DNA of 64,000 nucleotides from Parvibaculum sp. (GCA_019635955.1 JAHBYL010000002.1:49131-113130), one strand, 5' to 3'; shown: positions 1-9,222, counted from the stretch's first letter. The notes: generated by a model from the sequence alone, not told the origin. A program made the numbers and translations.

Positions 1-178
1 CCAGGGCGAACGAATAGACGCCATAGCCTGCTGGACCGAGCAGACGGGCCAGCGCGACCGATACGCCGAAGGCGAGACCCACGCTGGCGATCTTGACCGC
101 CATGCTTCCCACGCCGCCGCGCAGCAGCAGGGCACGCAATCCATCGCCTTCGAACAGACGCCGGAGATGCCTAGCCAA
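1..178 (-). CDS. Polysaccharide flippase (Wzx-like), 5' part only
   Basis: Only the first ~59 residues of this minus-strand gene lie in the window; the rest is off the left edge. After a short basic leader, the frame reads MAVKIASVGLAFGVSVALAR then LLGPAGYGVYSFAL. This is the first membrane helix and following loop typical of the polysaccharide transporter/flippase (PST/MATE-like) family, which moves lipid-linked repeat units across the inner membrane. Frame and homology-like sequence extend upstream of the ATG at 103, so I prefer the TTG at 178, which would overlap the end of the upstream ligase gene by 8 bases. ATG 103 is the alternative. Position in an exopolysaccharide locus supports the call. 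Function is inferred from a fragment. Confidence 0.6.
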   Translation of the reverse strand, partial: MARHLRRLFEGDGLRALLLRGGVGSMAVKIASVGLAFGVSVALARLLGPAGYGVYSFAL

Positions 179-1367
179 ACCGGGTCCCCATCACGGGTGT
201 CCGCGCCACTGCCGGCCGCTTGACGACCCTGTGCGCAGCGCGCCCCCCGTAGGACAGGACCAGCGCCAGGAATATCCAGAGGAAGGTCGTGCGGAGCCCC
301 TGATGCGTGACCTGATAAAGCGCCGGACCGACTGCAATGGCCAGAACATGGAGCGGTACGCGGCGGAACACGGCGATCACCAGAACGAGGACGAGAAGGA
401 TCCCGACGATACCGTATGAGAAAACAATCGTGCCGAAGGACGAGTGAAGCTCGATCGTCGTGCCGAAGCGCCACAGACCCTTCTCGCCCGCGCCGAAGAG
501 CAGGTAGTAGTCGTAGTCGAAGATACGGTCGTATCCCCGGAAACCTTCCATGTTCACTTTGTTGTCAAATCTCGCCGAGCGCTGTATCGCCGCCTGGAAC
601 CGCGTGACCATGAAGTCGCCCAGCACGAGACCGAATACGGCGACAAGGGCAAAGGCGCCCAGCAGAAGCTGGGTCACCGTCTTGAAAGGGTTGCCCCTGA
701 GGATTTTCAGGGCAGCGCCGCCGAGAACGGCAAGAAGCGCCGCGATGGCACCGAACGACACCGAGCCCATGACGCCGAAGATGCAGCACACCGCGACGAC
801 AAGCCCCGAGATACCGAGCATCTCGCGCCTGTCCGCAATCACGGCAAAGGACGCAAGCAGCAGGACCGAGAAATATCCGAGCTGGTTCGGATTGTTGAAC
901 CCGCCGAGCTGGCGCATGCGCTCCGCATCATATCCCGTCACGACGAGGAGGAAGAGCACCGACGCGCAAAGCATGAGAGCGAGCACCAGCAGGCGCCGGA
1001 AGCCTTCGTGGTCCTGGGCCGCCTTGATGGTGAAAGCGGTGAAGACAAGGAAGTTGAAGGTGTAGAAAAGGGGCGCGAACGCGATACCCGCATCCTCATG
1101 AATAATCCCGTTGACCAGCGAAACGGTCCAGACCCAGACGACGAATGCGAGATAGGCAAGCACGGCGAATTTGGCGTCAGGAGAGATAGCGACGCGGGAG
1201 CCTTGCCTGCTCATCGTGAAGAATGTCACGACAATCCACAGCACCATCAGAAAATCACCGGGCTGCGGCAGCCCGCTCGGGAACACATAGACGGGCGCAA
1301 GCGCGATCGCCGCGATCAGGAGCAGTGCGTACGGTCCGATTTTCGGGATCCTGATTCTGATCCTCAT
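171..1367 (-). CDS. O-antigen ligase/polymerase-type membrane protein
   Basis: 398-residue polytopic membrane protein with about ten hydrophobic segments and a long central soluble loop (roughly residues 255-305, MVTRFQAAIQRSARFDNK and on), the layout of the O-antigen ligase/Wzy (Wzy_C) superfamily. Such enzymes polymerise or transfer lipid-linked glycan units on the periplasmic face of the inner membrane. The loop contains GYDRIFDYDYYLLFGAGEKG, which resembles the family's 'G.G......' loop followed by an H residue (LHSSFGTIVFSYG). The ATG at 1367 lies 5 bases after the stop of the sulfotransferase gene, with GGGAGG upstream, so the two are co-transcribed. The 3' end overlaps the flippase start. 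Whether it acts as polymerase or ligase cannot be told from sequence. Confidence 0.75.
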   Translation of the reverse strand: MRIRIRIPKIGPYALLLIAAIALAPVYVFPSGLPQPGDFLMVLWIVVTFFTMSRQGSRVAISPDAKFAVLAYLAFVVWVWTVSLVNGIIHEDAGIAFAPLFYTFNFLVFTAFTIKAAQDHEGFRRLLVLALMLCASVLFLLVVTGYDAERMRQLGGFNNPNQLGYFSVLLLASFAVIADRREMLGISGLVVAVCCIFGVMGSVSFGAIAALLAVLGGAALKILRGNPFKTVTQLLLGAFALVAVFGLVLGDFMVTRFQAAIQRSARFDNKVNMEGFRGYDRIFDYDYYLLFGAGEKGLWRFGTTIELHSSFGTIVFSYGIVGILLVLVLVIAVFRRVPLHVLAIAVGPALYQVTHQGLRTTFLWIFLALVLSYGGRAAHRVVKRPAVARTPVMGTRFG

Positions 1368-1371
1368 GACG

Positions 1372-2250
1372 TCACCGGCCCTCCCAAAGAGGAATCGGCC
1401 GCCCGAGATAGGCCTCCACGGCCGTCCGGTCCACTTCGAAATCCCGGGAAAACTTCTCCGTCTCTGCAGGCGTCACGCCACTGCCGCCTTCCTTCTTGAG
1501 AAAGACGCTGCGGTCGATGCCGATACGGCGCAACCAATCCGTCAGCCATTCCAGGTCATGGTCGCGCAGCTTCCGTCGGACCTTCTTTGCAAATCGCGTC
1601 AGGCCGGGCGAGCGCGCCGCTCCTTTCGTTTCGCGGACACGGCCCTCCGGCCGTGCGGCCAGCATCGCGGCGGCATCGACATTCAGAAATCCTGCAAGCT
1701 CCGTCAGGAATTTTTCCTGCGCGGCATCGCTCGAAAAAATTTCCTCATATATGGCGACGAATATGCGGTCGCGGCGGAAATTCCGGGCGACCGCCGCAAG
1801 GCGTTCCGAGTAGCGGCTGTATTCGATCAGATGAGGATGCGCTTCGACCACCTCGGTCAGGCTTCCATCGGCCACCGCATTCTCGAGCAGCATCCGGTAA
1901 TGCGAAACCATGCGCCGGAAAGGATCGCGCAGAAGAATGATGATGCCCACATCCGGATTGTAGGCCGCGATCCGCGCCAGCGTTTCGTCATGGCCGATAT
2001 AGTTCGTCGATATTTCGCCGGTGGCACCGCCTTCGCCGCGGGGCTGGAACAGACCCTCATACCAGTCCCGGCCGCGATCATGGTAACGGCTGAAGAAGAA
2101 CACCTCTTTCTGATGTTCCGGCATGACGATCTGCGGATGGTTCCGCAGCAGCAGGTCGAGCCATGTCGTGCCGCATTTCGGCGGGCCGATGCCCAGGAAA
2201 TTGACCACCGGCAAGCGATCCTGAGTAGGCCTGATCGCTTCTTGATGCAT
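1372..2250 (-). CDS. Sulfotransferase family protein
   Basis: 292-residue soluble protein of the PAPS-dependent sulfotransferase fold. The 5'-phosphosulfate-binding loop is clear near the N-terminus: FLGIGPPKCGTTWLDLLLR (about residues 18-37). The 3'-phosphate-binding part is represented by IILLRDPFRRMVSHYRMLLE (about 103-123). These enzymes transfer sulfate from PAPS to hydroxyl groups of glycans or small molecules. Because it is first in an operon with a ligase/polymerase and a flippase, sulfation of an exopolysaccharide or its precursor is the natural inference, but the acceptor is unknown. Start ATG at 2250 has AGAGG about ten bases upstream. The next gene on the left starts only 5 bases past its stop. 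Confidence 0.85.
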   Translation of the reverse strand: MHQEAIRPTQDRLPVVNFLGIGPPKCGTTWLDLLLRNHPQIVMPEHQKEVFFFSRYHDRGRDWYEGLFQPRGEGGATGEISTNYIGHDETLARIAAYNPDVGIIILLRDPFRRMVSHYRMLLENAVADGSLTEVVEAHPHLIEYSRYSERLAAVARNFRRDRIFVAIYEEIFSSDAAQEKFLTELAGFLNVDAAAMLAARPEGRVRETKGAARSPGLTRFAKKVRRKLRDHDLEWLTDWLRRIGIDRSVFLKKEGGSGVTPAETEKFSRDFEVDRTAVEAYLGRPIPLWEGR

Positions 2251-2550
2251 GTCGGAGAACCTCTTGAGCCGGTGGGCAGAGTTTAGTTCGCGGCCGGGCT
2301 CATTGCAAAGCCCCGCCCTTCCGTAAGCCGTATTTTCCCGGCAGGTGTGTTCCCGTCCCGGTTAACCAACGCCCGGACCGCGCCGGCATCGGAGCTCAAT
2401 AAAAGGTGTCTATCGGGAGCGGACTTCGCGGGATATTCTGCGCCGGTTCAACCAGGGCATGACGATCTGGCATGCCGGTTGAAGGGTAATGGTTGACCAT
2501 TCACACAGGCTCAAACCCATGACGCTGATCGCAGGCCCGCAGGACGGCAC
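2251..2550. other. Divergent intergenic region between two polysaccharide operons
   Basis: About 300 bases separate the leftward sulfotransferase operon from the rightward ligase-like gene at 2551. It must hold both promoters, but I could not pick convincing -35/-10 pairs by eye. Its composition is somewhat less GC-rich around 2300-2420. No open frame with a plausible start and protein-like composition was seen. Confidence 0.4.
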
Positions 2551-4008
2551 ATGTCCGATAAATTGACGGACCGTCTGGCCGGCCTGCTGTTTGCCATCCT
2601 GATATTGATCCTCGCGCTGGCGCCCCTGCCGCTTGGCAGCAACAGGCCGCTCCCCGCCAACCTTATCGGCGTGGCAACCGGACTGCTGGTTGCGATCGGG
2701 GCGGCGCTTTCAATCTTCAACGAAAGGCGTGCACCGTTTCTGCCGGTACCGGGCCTCCGGCTCCCCGCGATCCTGTTTGGCGTGACCATTCTTTGGGCAT
2801 TCATCCAATGGATGCCGCTGCCGTTTGCCGGTCTCTCCCATCCCTTGTGGGACGAGGCATCTTCGGCGCTAGGCGAGCCACTGGCGCATCGCATCTCGCT
2901 CGACCCGGGGCGAACCCTGAGCGCCCTCGTCAATCTTCTGTCATATGCAGCGGTTTTCATGGCTGCGCTCTGGATGACGCGAAAGACGGAGCGCGCCCAG
3001 GCGGCGCGGCTCTGGATTGTCGCCATCGGCGCAGTCTATGCAGCCTATGGCGTAATCAATCTTGCCGCAGGCCCCGGCTGGCTGCCCGGGCAGATCATCG
3101 CGAGCCACGGGAAATCCCTGGTTTCGACTTTCGTGAACAGGAACAACTTCGCGACCTTTGCTGGCTTGTGCCTGTTATGCGCCTTCTCGGTTTTGCTGGA
3201 CCGCGTCTGGCACATCCTCTCGACCTCACGCCCGGCTCGGCAGAAGGCAGCGCTCGTCATCGAATCTCTGGTGCTCCAATCGGGAATTGCGACGGCGAGC
3301 ACACTGGTGCTTGCCTTGGCCCTCTTCTTGACCGCATCGCGGGGCGGCATCGCCGCGACCCTGTGTGCCTTGATGCTGCTGACATATCTGCGAATGCGCG
3401 GATCGGCTCAGGGAGGACCAGGCCGGTTCATCATGCCGCTCTTGCTGGTCATTGCCGTGAGCATCGGCTTCATTGCCGGTGGCGACCGTTTGATGACGCG
3501 AATTGAGCGAGGCGGCGTCTGGATCACCGAGGACATGAGCCGCTACCGGGTGTTCACGACAACGGCGGAGGCAATCGCCTCCGCGCCGCTCACCGGCACG
3601 GGTCTCGGAACATATGAAGGTGCAATCGAGCTCTATCGTTCAAATGACACAAGGCTCTTCACGATCTGGCAGCGGGCGCACAATTCCTATCTGGAAAGCA
3701 CGATGGAGCTCGGCATACCGGCCGCTCTCTCGTTGCACGTAGCGATCCTGCTGCTGGCGGGAATTTGTCTTCGCGGATTGCGTGTCCGCCGGCGCGGGCG
3801 TTCCTTCCCGGCTCTGGGGCTCGCCGCCACGCTTCTGGTGGGATTGCACGCCCTTGTGGACTTCAGCCTGCAGATCCCCGCCGTGGCGCTGACCTATGCC
3901 TTCATCATGGGGTTCGCCGTCGCGCAGTCCGCGCCGGGCACTTCCCGGCGGCAGCAAAAGGAAGGCGCCGCTTCAACGCCTGCGCCGCCGCGGGAGCTCC
4001 TCGCCTGA
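2551..4008 (+). CDS. O-antigen ligase family protein (second copy)
   Basis: 485-residue polytopic membrane protein. It has about twelve hydrophobic helices, a cytoplasmic start (MSDKLTDRLAGLLFAILIL), a periplasmic loop carrying SHGKSLVSTFVNRNNFATFA (about 184-203) and the Wzy_C signature TGTGLGTYEGAIELYR then WQRAHNSYLESTMELGIPA (about 348-393). The RNNFA and HNSYLE elements are hallmarks of the O-antigen ligase/polymerase superfamily. It stands alone on the plus strand and overlaps the 3' end of the convergent TPR gene by 36 bases. A second ligase-type protein alongside the one at 171-1367 suggests that one polymerises repeat units and the other transfers glycan, but which does which is not readable. 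ATG at 2551 has AGGACG upstream. Confidence 0.85.
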   Translation: MSDKLTDRLAGLLFAILILILALAPLPLGSNRPLPANLIGVATGLLVAIGAALSIFNERRAPFLPVPGLRLPAILFGVTILWAFIQWMPLPFAGLSHPLWDEASSALGEPLAHRISLDPGRTLSALVNLLSYAAVFMAALWMTRKTERAQAARLWIVAIGAVYAAYGVINLAAGPGWLPGQIIASHGKSLVSTFVNRNNFATFAGLCLLCAFSVLLDRVWHILSTSRPARQKAALVIESLVLQSGIATASTLVLALALFLTASRGGIAATLCALMLLTYLRMRGSAQGGPGRFIMPLLLVIAVSIGFIAGGDRLMTRIERGGVWITEDMSRYRVFTTTAEAIASAPLTGTGLGTYEGAIELYRSNDTRLFTIWQRAHNSYLESTMELGIPAALSLHVAILLLAGICLRGLRVRRRGRSFPALGLAATLLVGLHALVDFSLQIPAVALTYAFIMGFAVAQSAPGTSRRQQKEGAASTPAPPRELLA

Positions 4009-4770
4009 CAGCATCAGATGGTCGAACTGCTCCAGTAACGCGGGCTCCTGCCCGAGTTGCGCGCGGAAAGCAGCTCGCGCCGGCAACCCCGCCCGGAGAT
4101 AGACATCGACAAGATGCCGCCTCAACTCACGTTGCTGCCAGAACTCCGAAACATGCCTTACCCCGTATGCGCGAAACTCTTGGGGCATCGCCTCCCAATG
4201 CAGCATCGCGATCCGGAATTGAACGAGCAATGCCGAGGCTCGGTTGGGCGTCGTCAGGCGCGAAAGACGAAGCGCCGGGAGTACCTCGCTGGCCGGCTTT
4301 CCGAGTTCCAGTCCGGCGTCTGCATAGAGAGCCCAGGCGAACCCGTTGGATGGCGCCGCCGCAACGGTTCGGCGCAGATACTCATATGCCTCCGCGCGCA
4401 GACAGTCGGCATCGCAGGATTGGCCGCCCTCACCTGCGGGACCGGCCGCGCGGCCAGAAATCGCCGCAAGCCGTCTCGAAATCAACGCGCGCGTGATCAA
4501 AAGGGACGCGTCGTTGGGCGCGATTTCGACAGCCCTGTTATAAATGTCCCTCGACAGCCAGAGCCGCTCCGGAGCCAGCTCTCTCCCGGACGAAAGGCCC
4601 TCACGCACATCGCCCAGGGAAAGCACGGCAATCTGCGCCCGGACGCGGGGCGATGCGACGGCAATCAGCACAAGTGCGAGCCCCAGGACGGCAAGATATC
4701 CGCCCCAGTGGCCGTTCCTTGAAGTTCCGGAGCGGGAGCTTCTCTCCCGCATACCGCCGCTAATTGACAT
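3973..4770 (-). CDS. Membrane-anchored TPR-like protein of the exopolysaccharide operon
   Basis: 265-residue protein with one N-terminal membrane anchor (YLAVLGLALVLIAVASPRV, about residues 23-41) followed by a helical, alanine-rich periplasmic part. It has degenerate tetratricopeptide character (LWLSRDIYNRAVEIAPND; AYEYLRRTVAAAPSNGFAWA). It may be a scaffold for polysaccharide assembly; no catalytic motif is visible. I chose ATG 4770 because the sequence becomes protein-like from there and it overlaps the stop of the tyrosine kinase gene by 11 bases, so the two are translationally coupled. A longer upstream frame is only the antisense-like extension inside the kinase gene. Its 3' end overlaps the convergent ligase gene by 36 bases. 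Confidence 0.65.
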   Translation of the reverse strand: MSISGGMRERSSRSGTSRNGHWGGYLAVLGLALVLIAVASPRVRAQIAVLSLGDVREGLSSGRELAPERLWLSRDIYNRAVEIAPNDASLLITRALISRRLAAISGRAAGPAGEGGQSCDADCLRAEAYEYLRRTVAAAPSNGFAWALYADAGLELGKPASEVLPALRLSRLTTPNRASALLVQFRIAMLHWEAMPQEFRAYGVRHVSEFWQQRELRRHLVDVYLRAGLPARAAFRAQLGQEPALLEQFDHLMLSGEELPRRRRR

Positions 4771-7033
4771 AGTAGCGGCTGTATTTTCCGTAGTAATAGC
4801 CGCCATCGCCATAGCCATACTTTGCCTGCCGCGCCGTATCGACGACGGCCAGGACGACGCCCGCGATGCTCGCGTCGAACAGGCGGAGTTCACGGAGCGC
4901 GGCCTGGGCGGCATCTCGCGGCGTCGCGTTCCAGCGCACCACGAAGACCGTCTCGTCCGCGATGCGGGCAAGCACACGGCTGTCCGACACGGGCAGGACC
5001 GGCGCACTGTCGAGCACCACAAGGTCGTAGTTTTCACGAAGCCGGTCGAGCAGCAGGCGCATCTGTGTCGAGGCGAGGAGATCCGGCGGATTGGCCGTGC
5101 CGGTCGCGATGGGCAGGATATCGAGACCCGTCTTCTCGTCCTTCACCGTGACATTCGCCACATCGAGCCGCTCGGCGAGAAGCTCCACAAGACCGGTCTC
5201 CGGCCGGCTGAGGCCGAAGGCCTTGTGAACGCTCGGGTGCCGCAAGTCGCAATCGACGAGAACGACCTTGAGGCCGGAGGCCGCAGCCGCGCGCGCAAAG
5301 CCCGAAGCTGTCGTGGTCTTGCCTTCGTCGGGCAGCGCAGAGGTGAAGAGGATCACCTTCGGCGGATTATCGACATTCGAAAGCTGCAACACGGAGCGCA
5401 GGCTTCTGAGTGCCTCCGAGAAGGCAGAGAGCGGCTTCGCCACCAGATAGTCCTGCGGACTCATCACTTTCCGGTCCGGCCCTTTCTCGGCGGGCGTCGC
5501 GGGAACGGAAACGAGATGCGGCAGACCCAGTTGCTGTTCAACATCGCTGCCGGATTCGATCCCGTTATCGAGATGCTCAAGCAGGAAGGCGAGACCGACG
5601 CCGAGTATGGTCGAAAGGACCAGCGCCAGCGCAAAAGCCAGAGCCTTGCGCGGATGCGAGGGCGCCAGCGGCGCCGTAGCGACGGAGATCACGCGGCTGT
5701 CCGGCGCCTGCAAGTCTTGCTGCTGGGAAGTTTCCTTGAAGCGGTTGAGGAAGCTCTCATAGACGGCGCGGTTCGCCGCCGCTTCGCGTTCAAGCTCGCG
5801 GAGCTGAACCATGGCCTGGTTCCCCTCGCCCGTTTCGCCCCGAATTTCCCGAAGGCTCTGCTGAAGCGAGGCAACGCGCGTTTCCGCCACCGACACATTG
5901 TTCTGCAGGCTGCCGATGATGCGGGAAATTTCCGCACCGATCTGCACATCGATATCGCGGCGCTGCGCTTCGGCGTTCACGACCTCAGGATGCCGGGGGC
6001 CATAGCGCGAAGACAGATTGGCAAGCTCACGCGCGAGTTCGGCCTGTTTCTGGCGAAGGCTCGAAATCGTGCCCGACTGCACCACATCGGCCATGCTCTC
6101 GATTGCCCCTCCGGAAGTCCGGATCTGGCGGGCCCGGTCATATTTGGCGCGTGCTTCCGCCAGCGACGTCCGCGCCAGAATGAGCTGCGCATTGAGCTCC
6201 GAGAGCTGCTGCTCAGATACGGTGACGCCAGATCCGAGAGACTCAAGGCCCTGCTCCGTCCGGAAGATTTCGACGGCGCGCTCGGAATCCTGAACCTGCT
6301 GGCGGAGCTCGCCAAGGCGCTGCGACAGCCATTCATTCGCCTGGCGCGTCGCATCGAACTTCGCCTCGAGCTGGTCGAGGATATAGTTTTCGGCAAATGC
6401 ATTGGCGATTCGGGCGGCCTTGCCCGGGTTTTCGGAAAGGACCGAAACGTTGATGACATAGGTGAGGCGCTGGCGGGTAACCTCGAGGCGGGAAAGCACC
6501 GTGTCGATGACCGCATCCCGCTCAGCCCGGGCGCGCGCTTCCTCGCTCACCGGAGCGGGCGAAGCCGAGACCAGTGCAATCGCCTCGCGAATCCACAGAC
6601 GCGGATCGAGCCAGCGGATGGCCGAGGGCTCCCGGAGCGCTGCGTTGAACTCCGTATCTTTCATGAGGTCGAGCCGGTCGACGACCCGTTCCGCAAGCGT
6701 CCTCGAAAGCAGAATCTCGACTTCACTGTCGACCGTGGCGGAATCCGCCGGAAGGCCGGACATGACGGCTTCCATGTCCGTGACCTGCATCTTCTGCCGG
6801 TCGAGAAGCACCTGTGCATTCGCGGTGTAGAGTGGCGTCTGCTGAAACACGACCGCCATCACCAGGGCAGTGAGCCCGAAGGTCACGCTGAGGATCAGCC
6901 AGAGCCGTTTGCGCAAGGTCCGGTAAAGCGCCTTCAGGTCGAATTCAAGGAAGCCTTCGCCTTCATCGCCCTCACGGCCTTCGTATGCAGGCATTCCTCC
7001 TTGGGAGGCCGAGCCCTTCACCGGTGCATTCAT
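4760..7033 (-). CDS. Polysaccharide co-polymerase/tyrosine autokinase (Wzc-like)
   Basis: 757-residue inner-membrane protein of the Wzc/ExoP type. An N-terminal Wzz domain follows a first membrane helix (LWLILSVTFGLTALVMAVVF, about 42-61). A long periplasmic coiled-coil/GNVR region and a second helix (ALAFALALVLSTILGVGLAF) come next, then a cytoplasmic BY-kinase. Walker A is SALPDEGKTTTA with K572, Walker A' is VLVDCDLRHP (D594) and Walker B is LVVLDSAPV (D675). The tail carries eight tyrosines in the last 19 residues (739-755), the autophosphorylation cluster that controls polymer length and export. First gene of a two-gene unit with the TPR protein; a strong terminator at 7195-7225 separates it from the upstream porin-like gene, so it should have its own promoter in 7034-7194. 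Confidence 0.93.
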   Translation of the reverse strand: MNAPVKGSASQGGMPAYEGREGDEGEGFLEFDLKALYRTLRKRLWLILSVTFGLTALVMAVVFQQTPLYTANAQVLLDRQKMQVTDMEAVMSGLPADSATVDSEVEILLSRTLAERVVDRLDLMKDTEFNAALREPSAIRWLDPRLWIREAIALVSASPAPVSEEARARAERDAVIDTVLSRLEVTRQRLTYVINVSVLSENPGKAARIANAFAENYILDQLEAKFDATRQANEWLSQRLGELRQQVQDSERAVEIFRTEQGLESLGSGVTVSEQQLSELNAQLILARTSLAEARAKYDRARQIRTSGGAIESMADVVQSGTISSLRQKQAELARELANLSSRYGPRHPEVVNAEAQRRDIDVQIGAEISRIIGSLQNNVSVAETRVASLQQSLREIRGETGEGNQAMVQLRELEREAAANRAVYESFLNRFKETSQQQDLQAPDSRVISVATAPLAPSHPRKALAFALALVLSTILGVGLAFLLEHLDNGIESGSDVEQQLGLPHLVSVPATPAEKGPDRKVMSPQDYLVAKPLSAFSEALRSLRSVLQLSNVDNPPKVILFTSALPDEGKTTTASGFARAAAASGLKVVLVDCDLRHPSVHKAFGLSRPETGLVELLAERLDVANVTVKDEKTGLDILPIATGTANPPDLLASTQMRLLLDRLRENYDLVVLDSAPVLPVSDSRVLARIADETVFVVRWNATPRDAAQAALRELRLFDASIAGVVLAVVDTARQAKYGYGDGGYYYGKYSRYYVN

Positions 7034-7194
7034 CGTCTTGATCCTTCAGGCGTTGAAGCCTGCAAACTGCCGGGAAAACGCCCCGGTCGACCTGTCTTCA
7101 AATTCGGATGGCACTTGCCGAACCCGCCCGGCATCAAATTAGCTCAAACGCCGTATTGCTGGGTTAACGGAGGGCCACAGCCGGACACTACACG

Positions 7195-7225
7195 AAAAAA
7201 GGGCAGCCGGTCTCCCGCGCTGCCC
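7195..7225 (-). terminator. Intrinsic terminator of the outer-membrane barrel gene
   Basis: On the minus strand, GGGCAGC ... GCTGCCC (7-bp perfect stem, 11-base loop) is followed directly by six T residues. It lies 35 bases past the stop of the gene at 7260-8543 and before the kinase gene. Confidence 0.85.
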
Positions 7226-7259
7226 CCCTTCCTTCATCCTGTTCTGCGCATCCGCGAGA

Positions 7260-8543
7260 TCAGAGGCCCGCCCGCAGCGTGAGCCCGATCTGGTTCGCCG
7301 TATAGTCCCGCGCATTCACGTTGGAATCGCGTTCCGTATAGTCGTAGCCGAGCTGCAGCGAGAAATTGCGGTTAAGCAGGTAATCGACCGACAGGCCGGC
7401 CCGCATCACATCGTCCTCACGGGTAATGCCCTCGTAATCATTGTTGGCATAGCTCGCCCGCGCGCCGAGGATCACATTGCGCATCAGCTCATGATCGATA
7501 CGCAGCCCCACGGAATTTTCCGTGTACCCCGAGGCACCGGCATTGATCGTTTCCTCGATCGAGGAGGCGGCCTCGAAGCGCACCGTGGTCAGCGGCGTTA
7601 CGAACCAGTCAACGCTCGCGCCATAGGCAAGGCCATCGATCTCCGGCAGGGTCGGATCGTCATAATCCTGGGAGTGGTAGCCCACATAGACACCGCCCTG
7701 AGCGAGGTTGGTCAGGCGGAATTCCGAACCGACAACGACCGCATAGCCGTCAGAGTCGCGGTTCAGAGGAACAGCCGGCGGCTGCTGGTCATACTTGCGC
7801 TGGTTGATCGTGCCCTGGACATAGACATTGGTATCCGGGGAAACATCATAGCCAAGCCGCAGGAACTGGGTGAATTCCTCGCGATCGCGGAAATCCTGGT
7901 CGATCGCCGGACCGCCGCCGATCGCCGGCGTGTCGTCATAGTCGAAATCGGAGTAGGTGGCACCAAGACGCGAAGTAACGCGGTTGAAGCGGTGGTCGAG
8001 CGCCACATTGGCCTGAAGGAGCGAATACTCAGTCGGCTCGGCGGCGAAACCTATGCCGGCGGCGTTCGGCGCGCCGCGATCTTCAGTGAGCTCGGCATAG
8101 GAAAGTCCGGCCGAGATATTGGTGTCGCGGGTGATGTCGATCCGGCCATCGCCGCCGACATTCCAGTCCAGCCGGTCTTCATCGTCATTGTCCGCATAGA
8201 GCTGCTGCGCGACGCCCGCCCGGAGATTGAGCGCGTGGCGGCTCCAGTTCGACGCCGCGGAGACGCGGGCACCGAGCGTCGTGATGAAGTCGCTCTCGGT
8301 GTTCGTGTCTGTCGCATAGATGTTGTCGTTGTAGGCACCGGTGACCGAGACTTCCGGGAACACCGTAAAGGCGCCGGCACGGACGCCGACCGCGTCATAG
8401 CCCGGACGCGCTCGTTCGCGGACGCTGACATTGCGGTTGTCCACGATTTCGTCGGTCTGCGCCGAAGCGATCTGAACCGGCACGGTGTAGAAGGCCGTCA
8501 CCGCGACAGCGGCGATCAGCGCTTTGGAAACGATGGAAGACAT
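7260..8543 (-). CDS. Outer-membrane beta-barrel protein of the exopolysaccharide locus (BBP2-like)
   Basis: 427-residue exported protein. Signal peptide MSSIVSKALIAAVAVTAF..ASAQ (cleavage after about residue 28) is followed by alternating amphipathic strands such as FTVFPEVSVTGAYNDNIYA, VTSRLGATYSDFDYDD and FSLQLGYDYTERDSN, ending TLRAGL, a typical barrel C-terminus. It fits the outer-membrane beta-barrel family found in alphaproteobacterial exopolysaccharide clusters (VpsM-like, BBP2_2), where it may form the outer-membrane pore or support export. I chose ATG 8543 over 8561 because GGGGAA lies nine bases upstream. It is monocistronic: a hairpin lies downstream of the neighbouring gene and a strong terminator after its own stop. 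Confidence 0.8.
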   Translation of the reverse strand: MSSIVSKALIAAVAVTAFYTVPVQIASAQTDEIVDNRNVSVRERARPGYDAVGVRAGAFTVFPEVSVTGAYNDNIYATDTNTESDFITTLGARVSAASNWSRHALNLRAGVAQQLYADNDDEDRLDWNVGGDGRIDITRDTNISAGLSYAELTEDRGAPNAAGIGFAAEPTEYSLLQANVALDHRFNRVTSRLGATYSDFDYDDTPAIGGGPAIDQDFRDREEFTQFLRLGYDVSPDTNVYVQGTINQRKYDQQPPAVPLNRDSDGYAVVVGSEFRLTNLAQGGVYVGYHSQDYDDPTLPEIDGLAYGASVDWFVTPLTTVRFEAASSIEETINAGASGYTENSVGLRIDHELMRNVILGARASYANNDYEGITREDDVMRAGLSVDYLLNRNFSLQLGYDYTERDSNVNARDYTANQIGLTLRAGL

Positions 8544-8656
8544 CAATCTTTCCCCTGACAATTCTGCATTTAAGCAATTTGGAAACGGACGCTGCTATCT
8601 GGAGGGGGCAGCAACTCTCACTTCCGGCAAACGGATGGCGCTCTCAAGGCCACCGA

Positions 8657-8690
8657 AATACCGCCGGAACCCTGCCGTCCCGGCGGTATT
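8657..8690 (-). terminator. Perfect 11-bp hairpin after the exported Ala-rich protein gene
   Basis: AATACCGCCGG and CCGGCGGTATT form a perfect 11-bp stem with a 12-base loop, eleven bases downstream of the stop of the gene at 8701. There is no long T tract on the minus strand, so termination is likely but not certain. Confidence 0.5.
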
Positions 8691-8700
8691 CAGGTACTGA

Positions 8701-9222
8701 TTAGTTGTCGCTCAGCGGCGTTTCGGGCGTCGTATCCTGCTGCAGCGGGTCATCTTCACGCTGCTGCTGAAGCTGGATCGAGGCCGTCCGTTCGTTGTAG
8801 CCGTCGGTTACCGCTGCCGTCAGGGTGGTATCGCCTGAGGCTTCGACCTTGGCCAGCAATGTCGCCGCCAGTTCCGGATTGGTGATGCCGATCTGGGCAA
8901 TGGCCGCACCGAGCCCGATGCCCGCAGCCGTCTTCAGGCCCGGATTGCTTTCCAGCAGCAAACGGACCTCGTCGTTCTTCGGGTTGGTGAGCACCGCGAT
9001 CACGGCATCGGTCGCAAGCTCTGCATCGGCGGCTGCAAGAACAAACGCCTCGATGGCCGCGGCGAGCGCATCCGGATCCTGCGCATTGTCGATGACCAGC
9101 TGCTCGACCGCCTGCTCCAGTTCCTGAGCGGTCTGGGCTGCCGCCGGCGTTGCCGTCATCATCATGGCAGGCGCAAACGCCACTGCCAGAGCAAGGCAAA
9201 CTGCGGAAAGAAACTTCTTCAT
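8701..9222 (-). CDS. Small exported Ala-rich hypothetical protein
   Basis: 173-residue protein with a clear signal peptide (MKKFLSAVCLALAVAFAP...PAAAQ, cleaved at about residue 30). A helical, alanine/leucine-rich mature part follows (QELEQAVEQLVIDNAQDPDA; NPELAATLLAKVEASGD), then an acidic, glutamine-rich tail ending TPETPLSDN. I recognise no domain. ATG 9222 is preferred over upstream starts because it is preceded by GGGGAGA and opens the signal peptide. Its place between the barrel protein and the Wza-like lipoprotein suggests a periplasmic accessory role in polymer export, which is inference from position only. Confidence 0.7.
   Translation of the reverse strand: MKKFLSAVCLALAVAFAPAMMMTATPAAAQTAQELEQAVEQLVIDNAQDPDALAAAIEAFVLAAADAELATDAVIAVLTNPKNDEVRLLLESNPGLKTAAGIGLGAAIAQIGITNPELAATLLAKVEASGDTTLTAAVTDGYNERTASIQLQQQREDDPLQQDTTPETPLSDN

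Noticed and set aside
4544..7282. 912-codon open frame opposite the tyrosine kinase
   Set aside because: Antisense shadow with no domain; the minus strand holds a clear Wzc-like kinase.
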